From Paraphoma chrysanthemicola (lineage: Eukaryota; Ascomycota; Dothideomycetes; Pleosporales; Phaeosphaeriaceae), in the NCBI GenBank assembly GCA_020744225.1, contig JAGMWG010000012.1:62001-126000 (forward strand): DNA of 64,000 bases, in the 5' to 3' direction. A program made the position numbers and the translations under genes. Below the pieces are notes generated by a model that saw only the letters and a list, made by a program, of their open reading frames with translations, was not told where the DNA came from and did not search any database. This document shows positions 55,329 to 64,000 of the stretch, piece after piece (the stretch's first letter is position 1; each line of letters starts with the position of its first letter).

Positions 55329-58300
55329 ATGACTCCCGCTCTACCGAAAGTGGACAGTTCCGAGTATACTGTTGGATGGATTGCCGCATTACCACATGAA
55401 AGGGCCGCAGCTCAAGCAATGCTGGACCAGAAGCATGCGCCGCCCCAGCAGAAACATGCAAATGACCACAATATCTACAGCCTGGGCTCCATCACCGGCC
55501 CGGACGGAGAACACAATGTGGCTATTGCCAGCCTCCCGTTTGGGCGATACGGAACGACATCCGCCGCTACGGTTGCGACACAGATGCTTTCTAGCTTTTC
55601 CAATATCAAATTCGGACTGATGGTTGGGATAGGGGGTGGTATCCCAACCGCTGATAATGACATCCGGCTAGGCGATGTTGTGGTGAGCAAACCTGAGGGT
55701 ACATTCGGAGGCGTCAGGCAATATGATTGCGGAAAGGCTACTACCTACGGCTTCGAAGAGCGTGGCCAACTAAACTCGCCACCACAGGTTCTCCTCAACG
55801 CTATGGGTGCGCTTGTAAGCAAACATGAAATGGAAGAGAGCGTAATACCTGGTCTGTTAGAAGCTATGCAAAAGAAGTATCCGAATATGGGCAGCCAGGT
55901 GAGAGGGCCGGGATATGTCTACCAGGGTGCAAATTTCGATCGACTATTCGAAACGGATTATGCGCATGATAGTAGCAAGAGAGACTGCGACGACTGCGAC
56001 CCCGCGAAGGCGGTGAAGCGCCAAGAGAGGTACGATCAGAATCCATGGATTCACTACGGCACTATCGCTTCTGGCGACCAGGTTATCAAAGATGCTCGAA
56101 AACGGGACTTGTTATCCAAAACCTGTCTCTGCTTCGAAACAGAAGCTGCCGGCTTGATGAACAATTTCCCGTGTCTTGTCATCCGTGGAATCTGCGACTA
56201 TTCTGATAGTCATAAGAATGACCAGTGGCAAAAGTACGCCGCAGCTACGGCGGCTGCATATGCCAAAGAGCTCCTTCAGATTATCGACGTCGACGAAATC
56301 ATAAGCACACGTTGCGCGCGCGAGTTTATGCATGAGCGTTAGTTATAACCCTTCCGTTTTATTTTACAGTTTAGTGATATCATTTCGATTTGTAATATCG
56401 ATGACAGCGGCACTTCGATTGTAGGTTCTGAAGCTTGCGCTTATCCGTGGACACAGTTAAGGAAATCAAATCCATCGCAAAAACTCTTGTCCAGGATCAA
56501 AGGCAACAAGATATATTTAGATGGCTGACTACGCTTAATCCATCTTCGCGGCATCTCGAGAGTCAAAAGAGGCGTGTTGAAGGTACAGGTAGATGGATGC
56601 TTGAAGACCCGAAATTTCTCCAGTGGTCCTCGACAACGGCAAAATGTCGGACATTATGTTGTTATGGAGCTGCAGGAGCTGGCAAGACAATTATCTCGTG
56701 AGTAGAGAGAGCTAACCATTTGTCATGTCAGCTAACAGTCTGAAATAGCTCCCTTGTCATTGACCATTTGGAAGAGCGCTTGGCAGCCATGAAGTCAAGC
56801 GTAGGGCTCGCATACGTGTACTGCGATTATCGTGACCAGAAAGAACAGTCGATAGAAAACATCCTTGGCGCAGTCCTGAAGCAACTACTAAGGCTTCTGC
56901 CTGACATCCCTGAGACTATTTTGAAAGTCTACGACGAATGGGTCACTCGCCAGAAACCATTAAGCTCGGCAAATGCGATGGATCTTCTGCGCGCAGCCTG
57001 TGCGCAATTTACTACGACATACGTGTGTATAGACGCGCTCGATGAAGCAGGTGACCTACGGGGCCTTTTGACCAAATTGCGTGACAGTCCTCAATGCAGA
57101 TATTCTTGACCGGCCGCCAACATATTCAGGGTACTGTCCAGGACTATTTCAGAGAGGAGAACATCATTCCCATCGAAGCTCACGAAAACGACATTCGACT
57201 ATTTTGTGAGCATGAAATTGGTGGAGCTAATGATCTGGAGCCCGATGCTATGGACGAGAGACTTAGAAAGGCCACTTTAAGCAAAATTACCGTGTCTGCT
57301 GAAGGAGTGTTAGTATAACCACACCTAGCATAACTCCAAATGCTAACACGGAACAATAATTAGCTTTCTACTACCTACGTTGCAAATCCGCGCCGTCCTC
57401 CAAGCTACAACAATCCGTGATCGTTACGAAGCTCTCACGACGTTGCCGTCAAATCTTGACGAGGCCTTTAACGGAACTATGAGTAGAATTGAGCAGCAGC
57501 CCAGGGCTCTATTCGATAAGGCGACAAGGATTATTGCTTGGATCCATTTGGCAGAACGGCCACTTACCGTTGATGAGCTATTATGTTCCCTTTCGATCAA
57601 GGCTGGCGACACATCTCTTGACCCGAATGGTATACCCATCAGAAAATCGCTACTGAATTGCTGTCAAGGGTTAGCTCTAGTTGACCAAGAGACGTCAACT
57701 GTCCGCTTGGTCCACTATTCTCTCGAGGAATATCTCAAGACTCAAGACAGGATATTTGGCCACACTAAAGTGGAATGGCACAGCAAGATCGCACGTACAT
57801 GCCTTACATTTCTCCAATTTCCGTCGAGGAGAGCTGAAGCCACGGTAAAGGAGAGCGGTGAGACCATCACACTTTTGTCCTATGCCGCTACACAATGGGG
57901 CCACCACCTTCGAAGAGCTGATGATTTGGGGGATGTGCTTTGGGAGCTTGCTATGGAATACCTCAATGGCTTAGGAAATAACCTTGACCACTTGACCCTC
58001 CTGTACGAAACGATGTATGAGTACAGATATCGGGAGGATCACCTCAATGCCGTCTTACGTACTCATATCGCAGCTTTCTTTGGCATTCCTGGAACAATGG
58101 CTCATCTGATTTCGATAGATCAGACAAGCCTAGACTCTAAGGACAATGATCTCGGTCGGACGCCGCTATCGTGGGCTGCGGCGAACGGACACGAGGAGGT
58201 GGTAAAGCTGCTGCTTGATACTGGCAACGTGGATCCCAACTCTAAGGACAACGACGGTTGGACACCGCTATCGTGGGCTGCTGAAAGGGGATACGAGACA

Positions 58301-58960
58301 GTCGTGAAGCTGCTGCTTAATACTGGCAACGTGGACGCCAACTCTAAGGATAATGAGTACGGCCAGACGCCGCTATCGTGGGCTGCAGAACGTGGACACG
58401 AGGCGGTCGTGAAGCTGCTGCTCAATACTGGCAAGGCAGACGTCGATTCGAAGGACAACAACGGTCAGACGCCGCTATCGCGGGCGGCCCAAAGGGGACA
58501 CGAGGCGGTCGTGAAGCTGCTGCTTAATACTGGCAACGTGGACGCCAACTCTAAGGATAATAAGTACGGCCAGACGCCGCTATCGTGGGCTGCAGAACGT
58601 GGACACGAGGCGGTCGTGAAGCTGCTGCTCAATACTGGCAAGGCAGACGTCGATTCGAAGGACAACAACGGTCAGACGCCGCTAACGTGGGCTGCACAGA
58701 AGGGACACGAGGCGGTCGTGATGCTGCTGCTCAATACTGGCAAGGCAGACGTCGATTCGAAGGACAACAACGATCAGACGCCGCTATTGTTAGCTGCGGA
58801 GAATGGGCACGAGGCGGTCGTGAAGCTGCTGCTTGATACTGGCAACGTGGACGCCAACTCAAAGGACGACGACGGTCGGACGGCGCTATGGTGGGCTGCG
58901 GCGAACGGACACGAGGCGATTGTAAAGCTACTTCAGTCTTTCATAGCACCTAGCCTCTAA
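55329..58960 (+). pseudogene. PNP-NACHT-ankyrin NLR-like gene, apparently broken
   Basis: Layout of a fungal NLR. A nucleoside-phosphorylase-type N-domain (55329-56342: YTVGWIAALPHERAAA, MVGIGGGIP, ETEAAGLMN) is followed by a linker, then a NACHT NTPase with P-loop GAAGAGKT (about 56665-56690) and Walker B CIDALDEAGD (about 57027-57055). A winged/helical middle and about seven ankyrin repeats follow (58130-58945). Clear introns: 56698-56748 and 57309-57363. Two problems: no splice joins the PNP exon to the NACHT frame in phase (the latter has a TGA at 56428), and near 57095 the frame jumps by one base inside a conserved strand (QC-R-IFLTGR), too close for an intron. Such proteins trigger programmed cell death or non-self responses; this copy looks inactivated unless the base calls are wrong. 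Confidence 0.8.
58130..58945 (+). repeat. Ankyrin repeats with near-identical DNA units
   Basis: Repeats of about 33-36 codons (core TPLSWAAERGHEAVVKLLLNTG). The stretch 58301-58478 recurs at 58508-58685 (period 207 bp, two repeats) with a single base difference. Such high internal conservation is typical of recognition repeats in fungal NLRs that are shuffled and homogenised. Confidence 0.9.
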
Positions 58961-59096
58961 AGCTTCGCAAGCTACTACCCCTCCTACCAGTAATCTTACA
59001 GTAGTAGCTGTCTGGAGGCCAAGGAAGACCTAGAGCTCCTTACATAGGTATCATCAAACAGGTATTACATCGTGGAAGGACTTCTGCTACTTCTCA

Positions 59097-59152
59097 GTCT
59101 AAATACCTATGGTTTTTCTCGCCACGCAATGGTTCTCGCTACGTAGTGGGGG
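59097..59152 (-). repeat. Terminal inverted repeat, right arm
   Basis: Reverse complement of the left arm at 54373-54428; an extra C at the outer border makes the run five bases long. Confidence 0.75.
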
Positions 59153-59240
59153 ATATTACCTCAGAACCCATCTGGATATCTCCTATGGTACCATTGACTA
59201 CTGACTAGGGTCGTCCCTTGACAGTCATCATACCCTTTCT

Positions 59241-59780
59241 TCACCCTCGATACCTTCCCCCAGCGCCGGGCGGATGACTTCCCAACGGCATCCTCGTCGC
59301 ACTCCTCCCTCCTTCAATCGGACTCCTTTCCAGCAGTCCCTGCTGACTATACACCCTTGGCGGAGCCGATTGGAATCTCGACAGCGTTGGCAATGCTTGC
59401 AAACCTCCATTCCCGCCCCCATCCTGCGCAAACAATATCGTCGCCCCAGCACCCGCACTCCTCTGCATCTCGTTCGCTCTGGGTAGATCCGTATCAAGCG
59501 TCAAAACCGGCCTGCGTGCCAAGCGCAGCGACTTCTCGATATCGTCTTGTTGCTGCGCTGCGAGGTGGCGCTTATTGCGTTTCCGAATGCCGTGGATTAT
59601 GCCCATGATGAGAGTTAGGATAAACACGGTTGGAACGAGGACCACGAGGATAATTACGAGGTTCTTAGGGATACCACGCGGATACATGTCACTAGGGAGG
59701 GACGAGGGAGAGGACGTAGGATTGGTGGAAAGATTGGCGACAGAGATGGGCTGGGATGGTTGGGGTGAGGTGCAAGACAT
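59241..59780 (-). CDS. Single-pass membrane protein, function unknown
   Basis: A single exon of 179 residues. A Ser/Pro/Thr-rich N-terminus (1-38) without signal peptide, one transmembrane helix (41-62), then a basic stop-transfer segment (RKRNKRH) and a Gly/Pro/Arg-rich tail. Similar in plan to the proteins at 47.7 and 53.4 kb but without sequence similarity that I can see. Confidence 0.6.
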   Translation of the reverse strand: MSCTSPQPSQPISVANLSTNPTSSPSSLPSDMYPRGIPKNLVIILVVLVPTVFILTLIMGIIHGIRKRNKRHLAAQQQDDIEKSLRLARRPVLTLDTDLPRANEMQRSAGAGATILFAQDGGGNGGLQALPTLSRFQSAPPRVYSQQGLLERSPIEGGRSATRMPLGSHPPGAGGRYRG

Positions 59781-60434
59781 GCTGGACGGCTAGAAGTAGG
59801 ATATGTGAACGTGTTAAGATGAATTTGTGGTTGTGCAAGCCAAATTGGGAATTGAACTGTTAATGTGCCTGATACTTCGAGGCTGGAGGTAGAATGTCGA
59901 TATATAGTCCCATTGTTGGGCTACTCGAACAAAGACACAAAGACGCCAAAACGTTCCTTCGATCCACCGACATCGTGCTAGCACAATGTTCTAGCTACAA
60001 CATTAGCCCCGAACCACTCGCTAACATCGCTAGGCGGTGGTGCTCTCGGTCAGTATCCGGAAAGCGTATCTACACTCTCTCTGCTGCGCTACACATACAA
60101 CGGAGGCATCGCGGCACGCATGGTCGGATTGAAGACGCGAGACAGTGGTATGATGCCTTCCTTGAATTGGCCTTGACGGCTTAAGGATGGTGTCAATGGC
60201 CCACTGTATACCCTCTCTCGGGTGCGCAGAGAAACAGGGTTCTCCTCACGTGGTTTCCATCGCGGCGAGTGCAAGGGAGGTTTCAACTGTACCACCGGCC
60301 GTGATATATTGTGATGTTGGAAGTCTTGAACAAGAACGCAGTCTGGTGTGGGCCAGGGAGAGAATGGGATTTCCGGGGCCCTGGTGGGTCACTGGGGTAA
60401 ATTGCAAGTAGTTCCGGGCAAACTTGCCAAAGTC
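59781..60434. other. Intergenic stretch
   Basis: Promoter of the preceding gene and 3' flank of the next. A plus frame at 59894-60184 has no support. Confidence 0.5.
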
Positions 60435-61250
60435 TCAATCACCAGCGATCTTGACGGCCGCTGTGGGGCCGGGTGTAGTGGTAGAGGCACTGCTTCCGCT
60501 GCCGCTCTTGCGTCTTCTGTGTTGTTTGGCGAGATTCGAAGCGCTGCCGGTCGGGCGCACGGTCGTCAGAGGTTGTGGAGGGAAGTAGTCGCCATCGTCG
60601 TCACGGACGTATCGCACTGGCGTCCGCGCTCTGCTGTGAGCGGGGCTGGTCCGCGAGGCTTCCGGGCTCCACGAATGCCGCTGAGTAGGGCTCCCGCCAC
60701 CAGTCAGGCGACGCTTATGGTGTCGTCTTGGGCTGTCGACTGCCGGAAGCTGCAGCCTCGAGTTCATGTTTAGCCACAGCGCCTCTTCGCTCTCGTCGCC
60801 GGGGTCTCGCCATCCACCGATGCCCTCGAAGTCTCTCGTGATCTCGCCCGTCTCTTCGGTTGTGGTTATGGCAATGTTGCCCTGCAAGGCTTTCGGAGTC
60901 GTGGCGGGTGCGATGGTGTCGGAGGAGGAAGCAGAGCTCACGTTGGTATGAGACATGCGACGGTTGCGATGGTGGGTGGGCGATGTGCTGATGGGCGAGC
61001 GCTGCAGGCTGACCGATGGCCTCGACTCCTGCGGAAACAGCCATGTGCCGATAATGGCCGTCACCAGCTGGGCGTATACGATTGCGACGCGCAGAAAGAG
61101 CAGCGAGCCGGCAAAGACGGTGGTGAAGAAGGCAAAGACGGCCAGCGGGAGAGACAGCAACACCAAAACAAAAGGCGCTACCGCATAGACGGGGTTCCAC
61201 CAGTCGAAGTCGACGCTCACCGAGCCCACGACGATCTGCATCGTGGACAA
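60435..61250 (-). CDS. Conserved fungal membrane protein with RDFEGIGGWR motif
   Basis: A single exon of 271 residues. Two adjacent transmembrane helices (about 22-45 and 46-70) at the N-terminus, then a Ser/Arg-rich disordered region with the short motif ITRDFEGIGGWRDP, which I recall as conserved in hypothetical ascomycete proteins, and a basic C-terminus rich in RRHHKRR and HRRRKS. It resembles membrane-anchored scaffold proteins. A second ATG four codons in is possible. Function unknown. Confidence 0.75.
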   Translation of the reverse strand: MSTMQIVVGSVSVDFDWWNPVYAVAPFVLVLLSLPLAVFAFFTTVFAGSLLFLRVAIVYAQLVTAIIGTWLFPQESRPSVSLQRSPISTSPTHHRNRRMSHTNVSSASSSDTIAPATTPKALQGNIAITTTEETGEITRDFEGIGGWRDPGDESEEALWLNMNSRLQLPAVDSPRRHHKRRLTGGGSPTQRHSWSPEASRTSPAHSRARTPVRYVRDDDGDYFPPQPLTTVRPTGSASNLAKQHRRRKSGSGSSASTTTPGPTAAVKIAGD

Positions 61251-61534
61251 TGTTTCGTCTGAAGTGGTGTGAGAGAAGAAGTGTGGAGTCGAGGTATGAT
61301 AATAAAGTTCCGGGTTCCGGCATGTGAAAGGTTGCGGGGGGCGCTAAAACCGAGGCGCCGTCTTGCTTCCCCGGAATGTCGTCAACGACGTTTTAGTCTG
61401 TTCGTCCAGCCTCAGAATCTCTTATCTGATGTCGCCGTTGCTGTCTGCCGTCGCATCTGTGCCTCTTCTCGTCCTTCCTTGCGATGCCGGTTCTGTCTTG
61501 ATAGAAGATATCCTCGTCGAATGCATCCGTGGTC

Positions 61535-61771
61535 TCAATTCGCGCCGAATCGTCTCGCCGTCCTGCGACCCGGCGTCATGCCAATACCGAGAAGCACTGC
61601 ACTGAGAGAGGTGCCCTTGAAAATGCTCTCGTACTGCTCAATCTTCAGGCGCGAGCTGTACGGCTGCTTGGAGATGCGCAAAAAGGTGGCGCCTGTGACA
61701 AGCAGCCAGGTCCCGAAAAGCAACTCGTAGCGGAACTTGGAAGCGGCGTGTTCGTTAATTTGGTCGGCCAT
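61535..61771 (-). CDS. Small two-helix membrane protein
   Basis: 78 residues with hydrophobic segments at about 18-33 and 53-65 separated by a basic/aromatic loop (RISKQPYSSRLKIEQYES). The hydrophobic part fits a small organelle membrane protein. The last ten residues may be read-through into an intron; no better splice found. Confidence 0.5.
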   Translation of the reverse strand: MADQINEHAASKFRYELLFGTWLLVTGATFLRISKQPYSSRLKIEQYESIFKGTSLSAVLLGIGMTPGRRTARRFGAN

Positions 61772-62471
61772 CGTCAGTCGTCAGTGTAAAGGAGCAAAGG
61801 AAAGGTAAGTCGCGATTATTGATACGAATAATGGTTGTGGGCAAAGGGCGGTAGAGATGCATGATCACTATGCAAACGCTTGTTTACGTCACCCCACCAT
61901 GTTGCGACCCCGACATCATCACTCGCCACCACCAAAACAATCTCCTCACTTTCCGCTGCCTAGCCCCTTGGGACTCTATTATGCTGCCGGACATCCGCTT
62001 CCGGACCGTCAAAACCATTGATCACTGTTTCTATGCACACTTTCCAGTCATGTTCTTGGTTTTCTCCATCCTGTCGCTCTCCCGCTACATATCCATGCTG
62101 GCCAACACACGCTCGCTTCACCGCAATTCCTTCGCCGGCCACATGGAACTTCCGACATCCGTCAACTTGTCTCAAATGTGTCACCCAGTTAGAGTTCTCT
62201 CCTACGCGCCGTCATTCTCAGCACAATGTCTCAGTCACTTCATTGTTTGTCTTGCAATTTGCAACCTGGGTTGTGGGCAAACGTTCCACCCACGCATCAC
62301 ACTTTGTTCATTCACATCTAAAAGTCATGTTTCATGCTGAGCTTATATTTCGAAAACTCCTCGTGAATTTAGTCATTTCAGAAAGATTTTGTCCTACCGT
62401 AGCGAGCAAAGCTTTGAGAACGGAGCTGAAACCCCTGCTTCTTGAGTGGAAACTCACATTCGTGCACCACC

Positions 62472-62966
62472 ATGTCGTTCGCCAGCAAGAAAACGATTCT
62501 AACCATCGTTCCTATCGTAGCCATCATCGCAGTCGTAGTGGCCAGCACCGCATTCTTCATGATCCAGAAGTGGCGCAAGTCGCAAAAGAACGTCCTTCCC
62601 GTGACAGAGCACCCAGAGTCGGCATTCCTGCGGGAGCATCTCACCGGTCTACGCAGTTGGGAGAAACCAGCACCCGCCGCATACCCTTCCACTAATCGTT
62701 GCTCACAGCCCTTGAAGGTCGATGCGGGCCATCTCCCGTTCCTCGCCCAGCCTACTTTCTCGCATCAACCTGAACGCTCTACGCGCTTGACCTGGCAGCA
62801 ATACAAAGAGCGCCAGCATCAGCGAGACCTCGAGGCGCAGAATAAATCACCGCTTGTCCAGTGGAAGTTCAAGCCGAAGGGTCCCGCATACTGGCGCCAG
62901 ATTGGTAGGGACATGGAGGCGCGGAAGTCATGGTGGCAGAAGCTGCACGACAAATGCGGCTTTTAG
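62472..62966 (+). CDS. Small single-pass membrane protein
   Basis: From ATG 62472 it has 164 residues: a transmembrane helix at 9-30 followed by a basic WRKSQK segment and a Trp/Gln/Lys-rich tail (RLTWQQYKERQHQRDLEAQ, WKFKPKGPAYWRQIGRDME). The frame is open 30 nt upstream to another ATG. No domain recognised; the conserved-looking tail suggests a real gene. Confidence 0.6.
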   Translation: MSFASKKTILTIVPIVAIIAVVVASTAFFMIQKWRKSQKNVLPVTEHPESAFLREHLTGLRSWEKPAPAAYPSTNRCSQPLKVDAGHLPFLAQPTFSHQPERSTRLTWQQYKERQHQRDLEAQNKSPLVQWKFKPKGPAYWRQIGRDMEARKSWWQKLHDKCGF

Positions 62967-63899
62967 TAGTGTCGGATTTGTGATGCTGATGTCGTCTAGC
63001 CAAAGACAGTCAAATCTCGCTTACTTCAGTCAGTCGATCAGAATCTAAATAACATTTGCGTCAACCTTCTGGACCCCCTTTTGCTTGATGTAAGTCTCAC
63101 GTGACGTCCACGATGCTGATACGAAGACAGTGGACCGAATTCAGTAACGTCCCTGACTCTTGCCCTCTCCTGCCATTAATGCCCAACTTAAAATGCGAAT
63201 CCGACTAGTTTGCTTGCGACTCTGGCGCATGGTGCGCTCGCAACTTCATTGGCCGCGCTTGCGCGTTTCAAGATCGTCACATCAAACACCAGACACGACG
63301 CGGATAGAACGCATCCACCAGAACATCCCGGAATATTCGACAACGTTTTCTCCGAGATCCTGGATATTCGCTTCATCCACATTGCTTATTGGCTGTTCGA
63401 ATTGTGCGACGTTTTGGTGTCGAGGCTTGTCATGTTTCGCGAAGACATGTCTTGGCCGAGTTTGTGGGTGAGAGACACCTAGGAGAGGGCGAGGACGAGG
63501 TTGAATGCCGGACAAAGTATCGTTCGAGTTATCTCTGAGCCGCGATTGCCAGATCCGACGAAGTGGAATGAGTAGCAACGATGCTCGTGCAGCGTGCGTG
63601 CGAATGAGGATCCACATCACTACCTGAACACACATCCCGGTATGGAACAAGCCAAGCATTCTGGCTCCGAGGCTTGATATGTTTCGCAGCATAGTCTTAG
63701 CGCTAGAGACCTTCGTTCTCGCACTCGAGTGCTTCGGTGCTTGAGATATAGTACCGACGCAGCGTCTCGCCAGAGAAGTACCTTGACATATACACCCCTC
63801 AGGTACCGCCATCGTGGCAGGCCACAAGCTCTCTTTCCTACATTGTCGTACCCCATGATACCCCCTTGGCTTTAAGATACCCCATATCTTCTTGTAATA
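62967..63899. other. Intergenic stretch
   Basis: Overlapping frames on both strands (plus 63210-63482, minus 63282-63827) without domains. Nothing supported. Confidence 0.45.
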
Positions 63900-64000
63900 A
63901 TGTATGCTTCAGGCAAGCTGGTCTGGTACCTTCCATTCGTTTGCGTTGGCTTTACTCTTCTTTGCACAGTCCTCGTACTTCATCATGACAAGCATGCCGC
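63900..64000 (+). CDS. Possible start of a membrane protein gene, cut by window end
   Basis: ATG at 63900 opens a frame with a strongly hydrophobic helix (LVWYLPFVCVGFTLLCTVLV) followed by a His/Lys stretch. A second ATG at 63904 opens another hydrophobic frame. Both run off the window, so the choice is open. Confidence 0.3.
   Translation, partial: MYASGKLVWYLPFVCVGFTLLCTVLVLHHDKHA

Larger units (their letters stand above)
54373..59152 (+). mobile_element. TIR-bounded 4.8 kb segment carrying a degraded NLR
   Basis: Bounded by inverted repeats at 54373-54428 and 59097-59152. The first 20 bases of the two arms are identical (CCCCACTACGTAGCGAGAAC), and over 56 positions about 48 match by eye; seven of the eight differences are transitions, as RIP would leave. 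No transposase is visible inside, so the element would be non-autonomous, or the arms are two separate short inverted-repeat copies. No clear target-site duplication is seen at the borders. Cargo: an unassigned frame (54729-55088) and a PNP-NACHT-ankyrin gene. Confidence 0.55.

Noticed and set aside
63160..63856. Overlapping frames on both strands near the right end
   Set aside because: Neither strand shows a domain, signal or consistent splice pattern; probably chance frames.

Overview
This 64 kb window is nuclear DNA of a filamentous ascomycete. Nearly every gene is broken by short GT-AG introns of about 40-60 nt, the regulators are of fungal Zn2Cys6 and fungal-transcription-factor type, and there are secreted cysteine-rich and chitin-binding proteins, a PNP-NACHT-ankyrin NLR, and AT-rich blocks that look RIP-mutated. 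A plant-associated or saprotrophic Dothideomycete is my best guess, but that is inference from gene content. All gene models below were spliced by hand and checked for phase; most close to a whole number of codons.

Region 1 (1-7.3 kb): the 3' part of a sugar/quinate-type MFS permease, a lipocalin-like protein, a RING/membrane protein, a monocarboxylate-type MFS transporter and a small secreted protein.

Region 2 (8.5-24.9 kb) is the most coherent unit and looks like an aromatic (probably aryl-ketone or aryl-ester) catabolic cluster. It holds two Baeyer-Villiger/FMO-type monooxygenases, a SxxK serine esterase of the beta-lactamase/LovD type, a dienelactone hydrolase, a GFA/CENP-V-fold zinc protein (three exons, so it does not show as one long frame), a gentisate 1,2-dioxygenase, a fumarylpyruvate-hydrolase-like FAH protein and a Zn2Cys6 regulator. 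Five perfect copies of a 15-bp palindrome, CGGA-N7-TCCG, lie only in the promoters of this block and are good candidates for the operator of the local regulator.

Region 3 (25.4-41.1 kb): a tiny two-exon, eight-cysteine secreted peptide gene, a secreted periplasmic-binding-protein-like protein, a macrodomain protein, two SMP-30/gluconolactonase-like secreted beta-propeller paralogues on either side of a WrbA-type quinone reductase, and a fungal transcription factor without a zinc cluster. A diverged direct duplication of non-coding DNA sits between the paralogues.

Region 4 (41.4-54.1 kb): an AT-rich RIP-like block followed by a frameshifted RING gene, a secreted double chitin-binding protein with PAN/apple-like modules on Ser-Pro linkers, a tandem non-coding duplication, a TauD/TfdA-type dioxygenase, an UNC93-like transporter and single-pass membrane proteins.

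Region 5 (54.4-59.2 kb): a 4.8 kb segment bounded by about 56-bp terminal inverted repeats and carrying a degraded NLR with nearly identical ankyrin repeats. Region 6 (59.2-64 kb) holds small conserved or hypothetical membrane proteins. I saw no convincing tRNA, rRNA or CRISPR.
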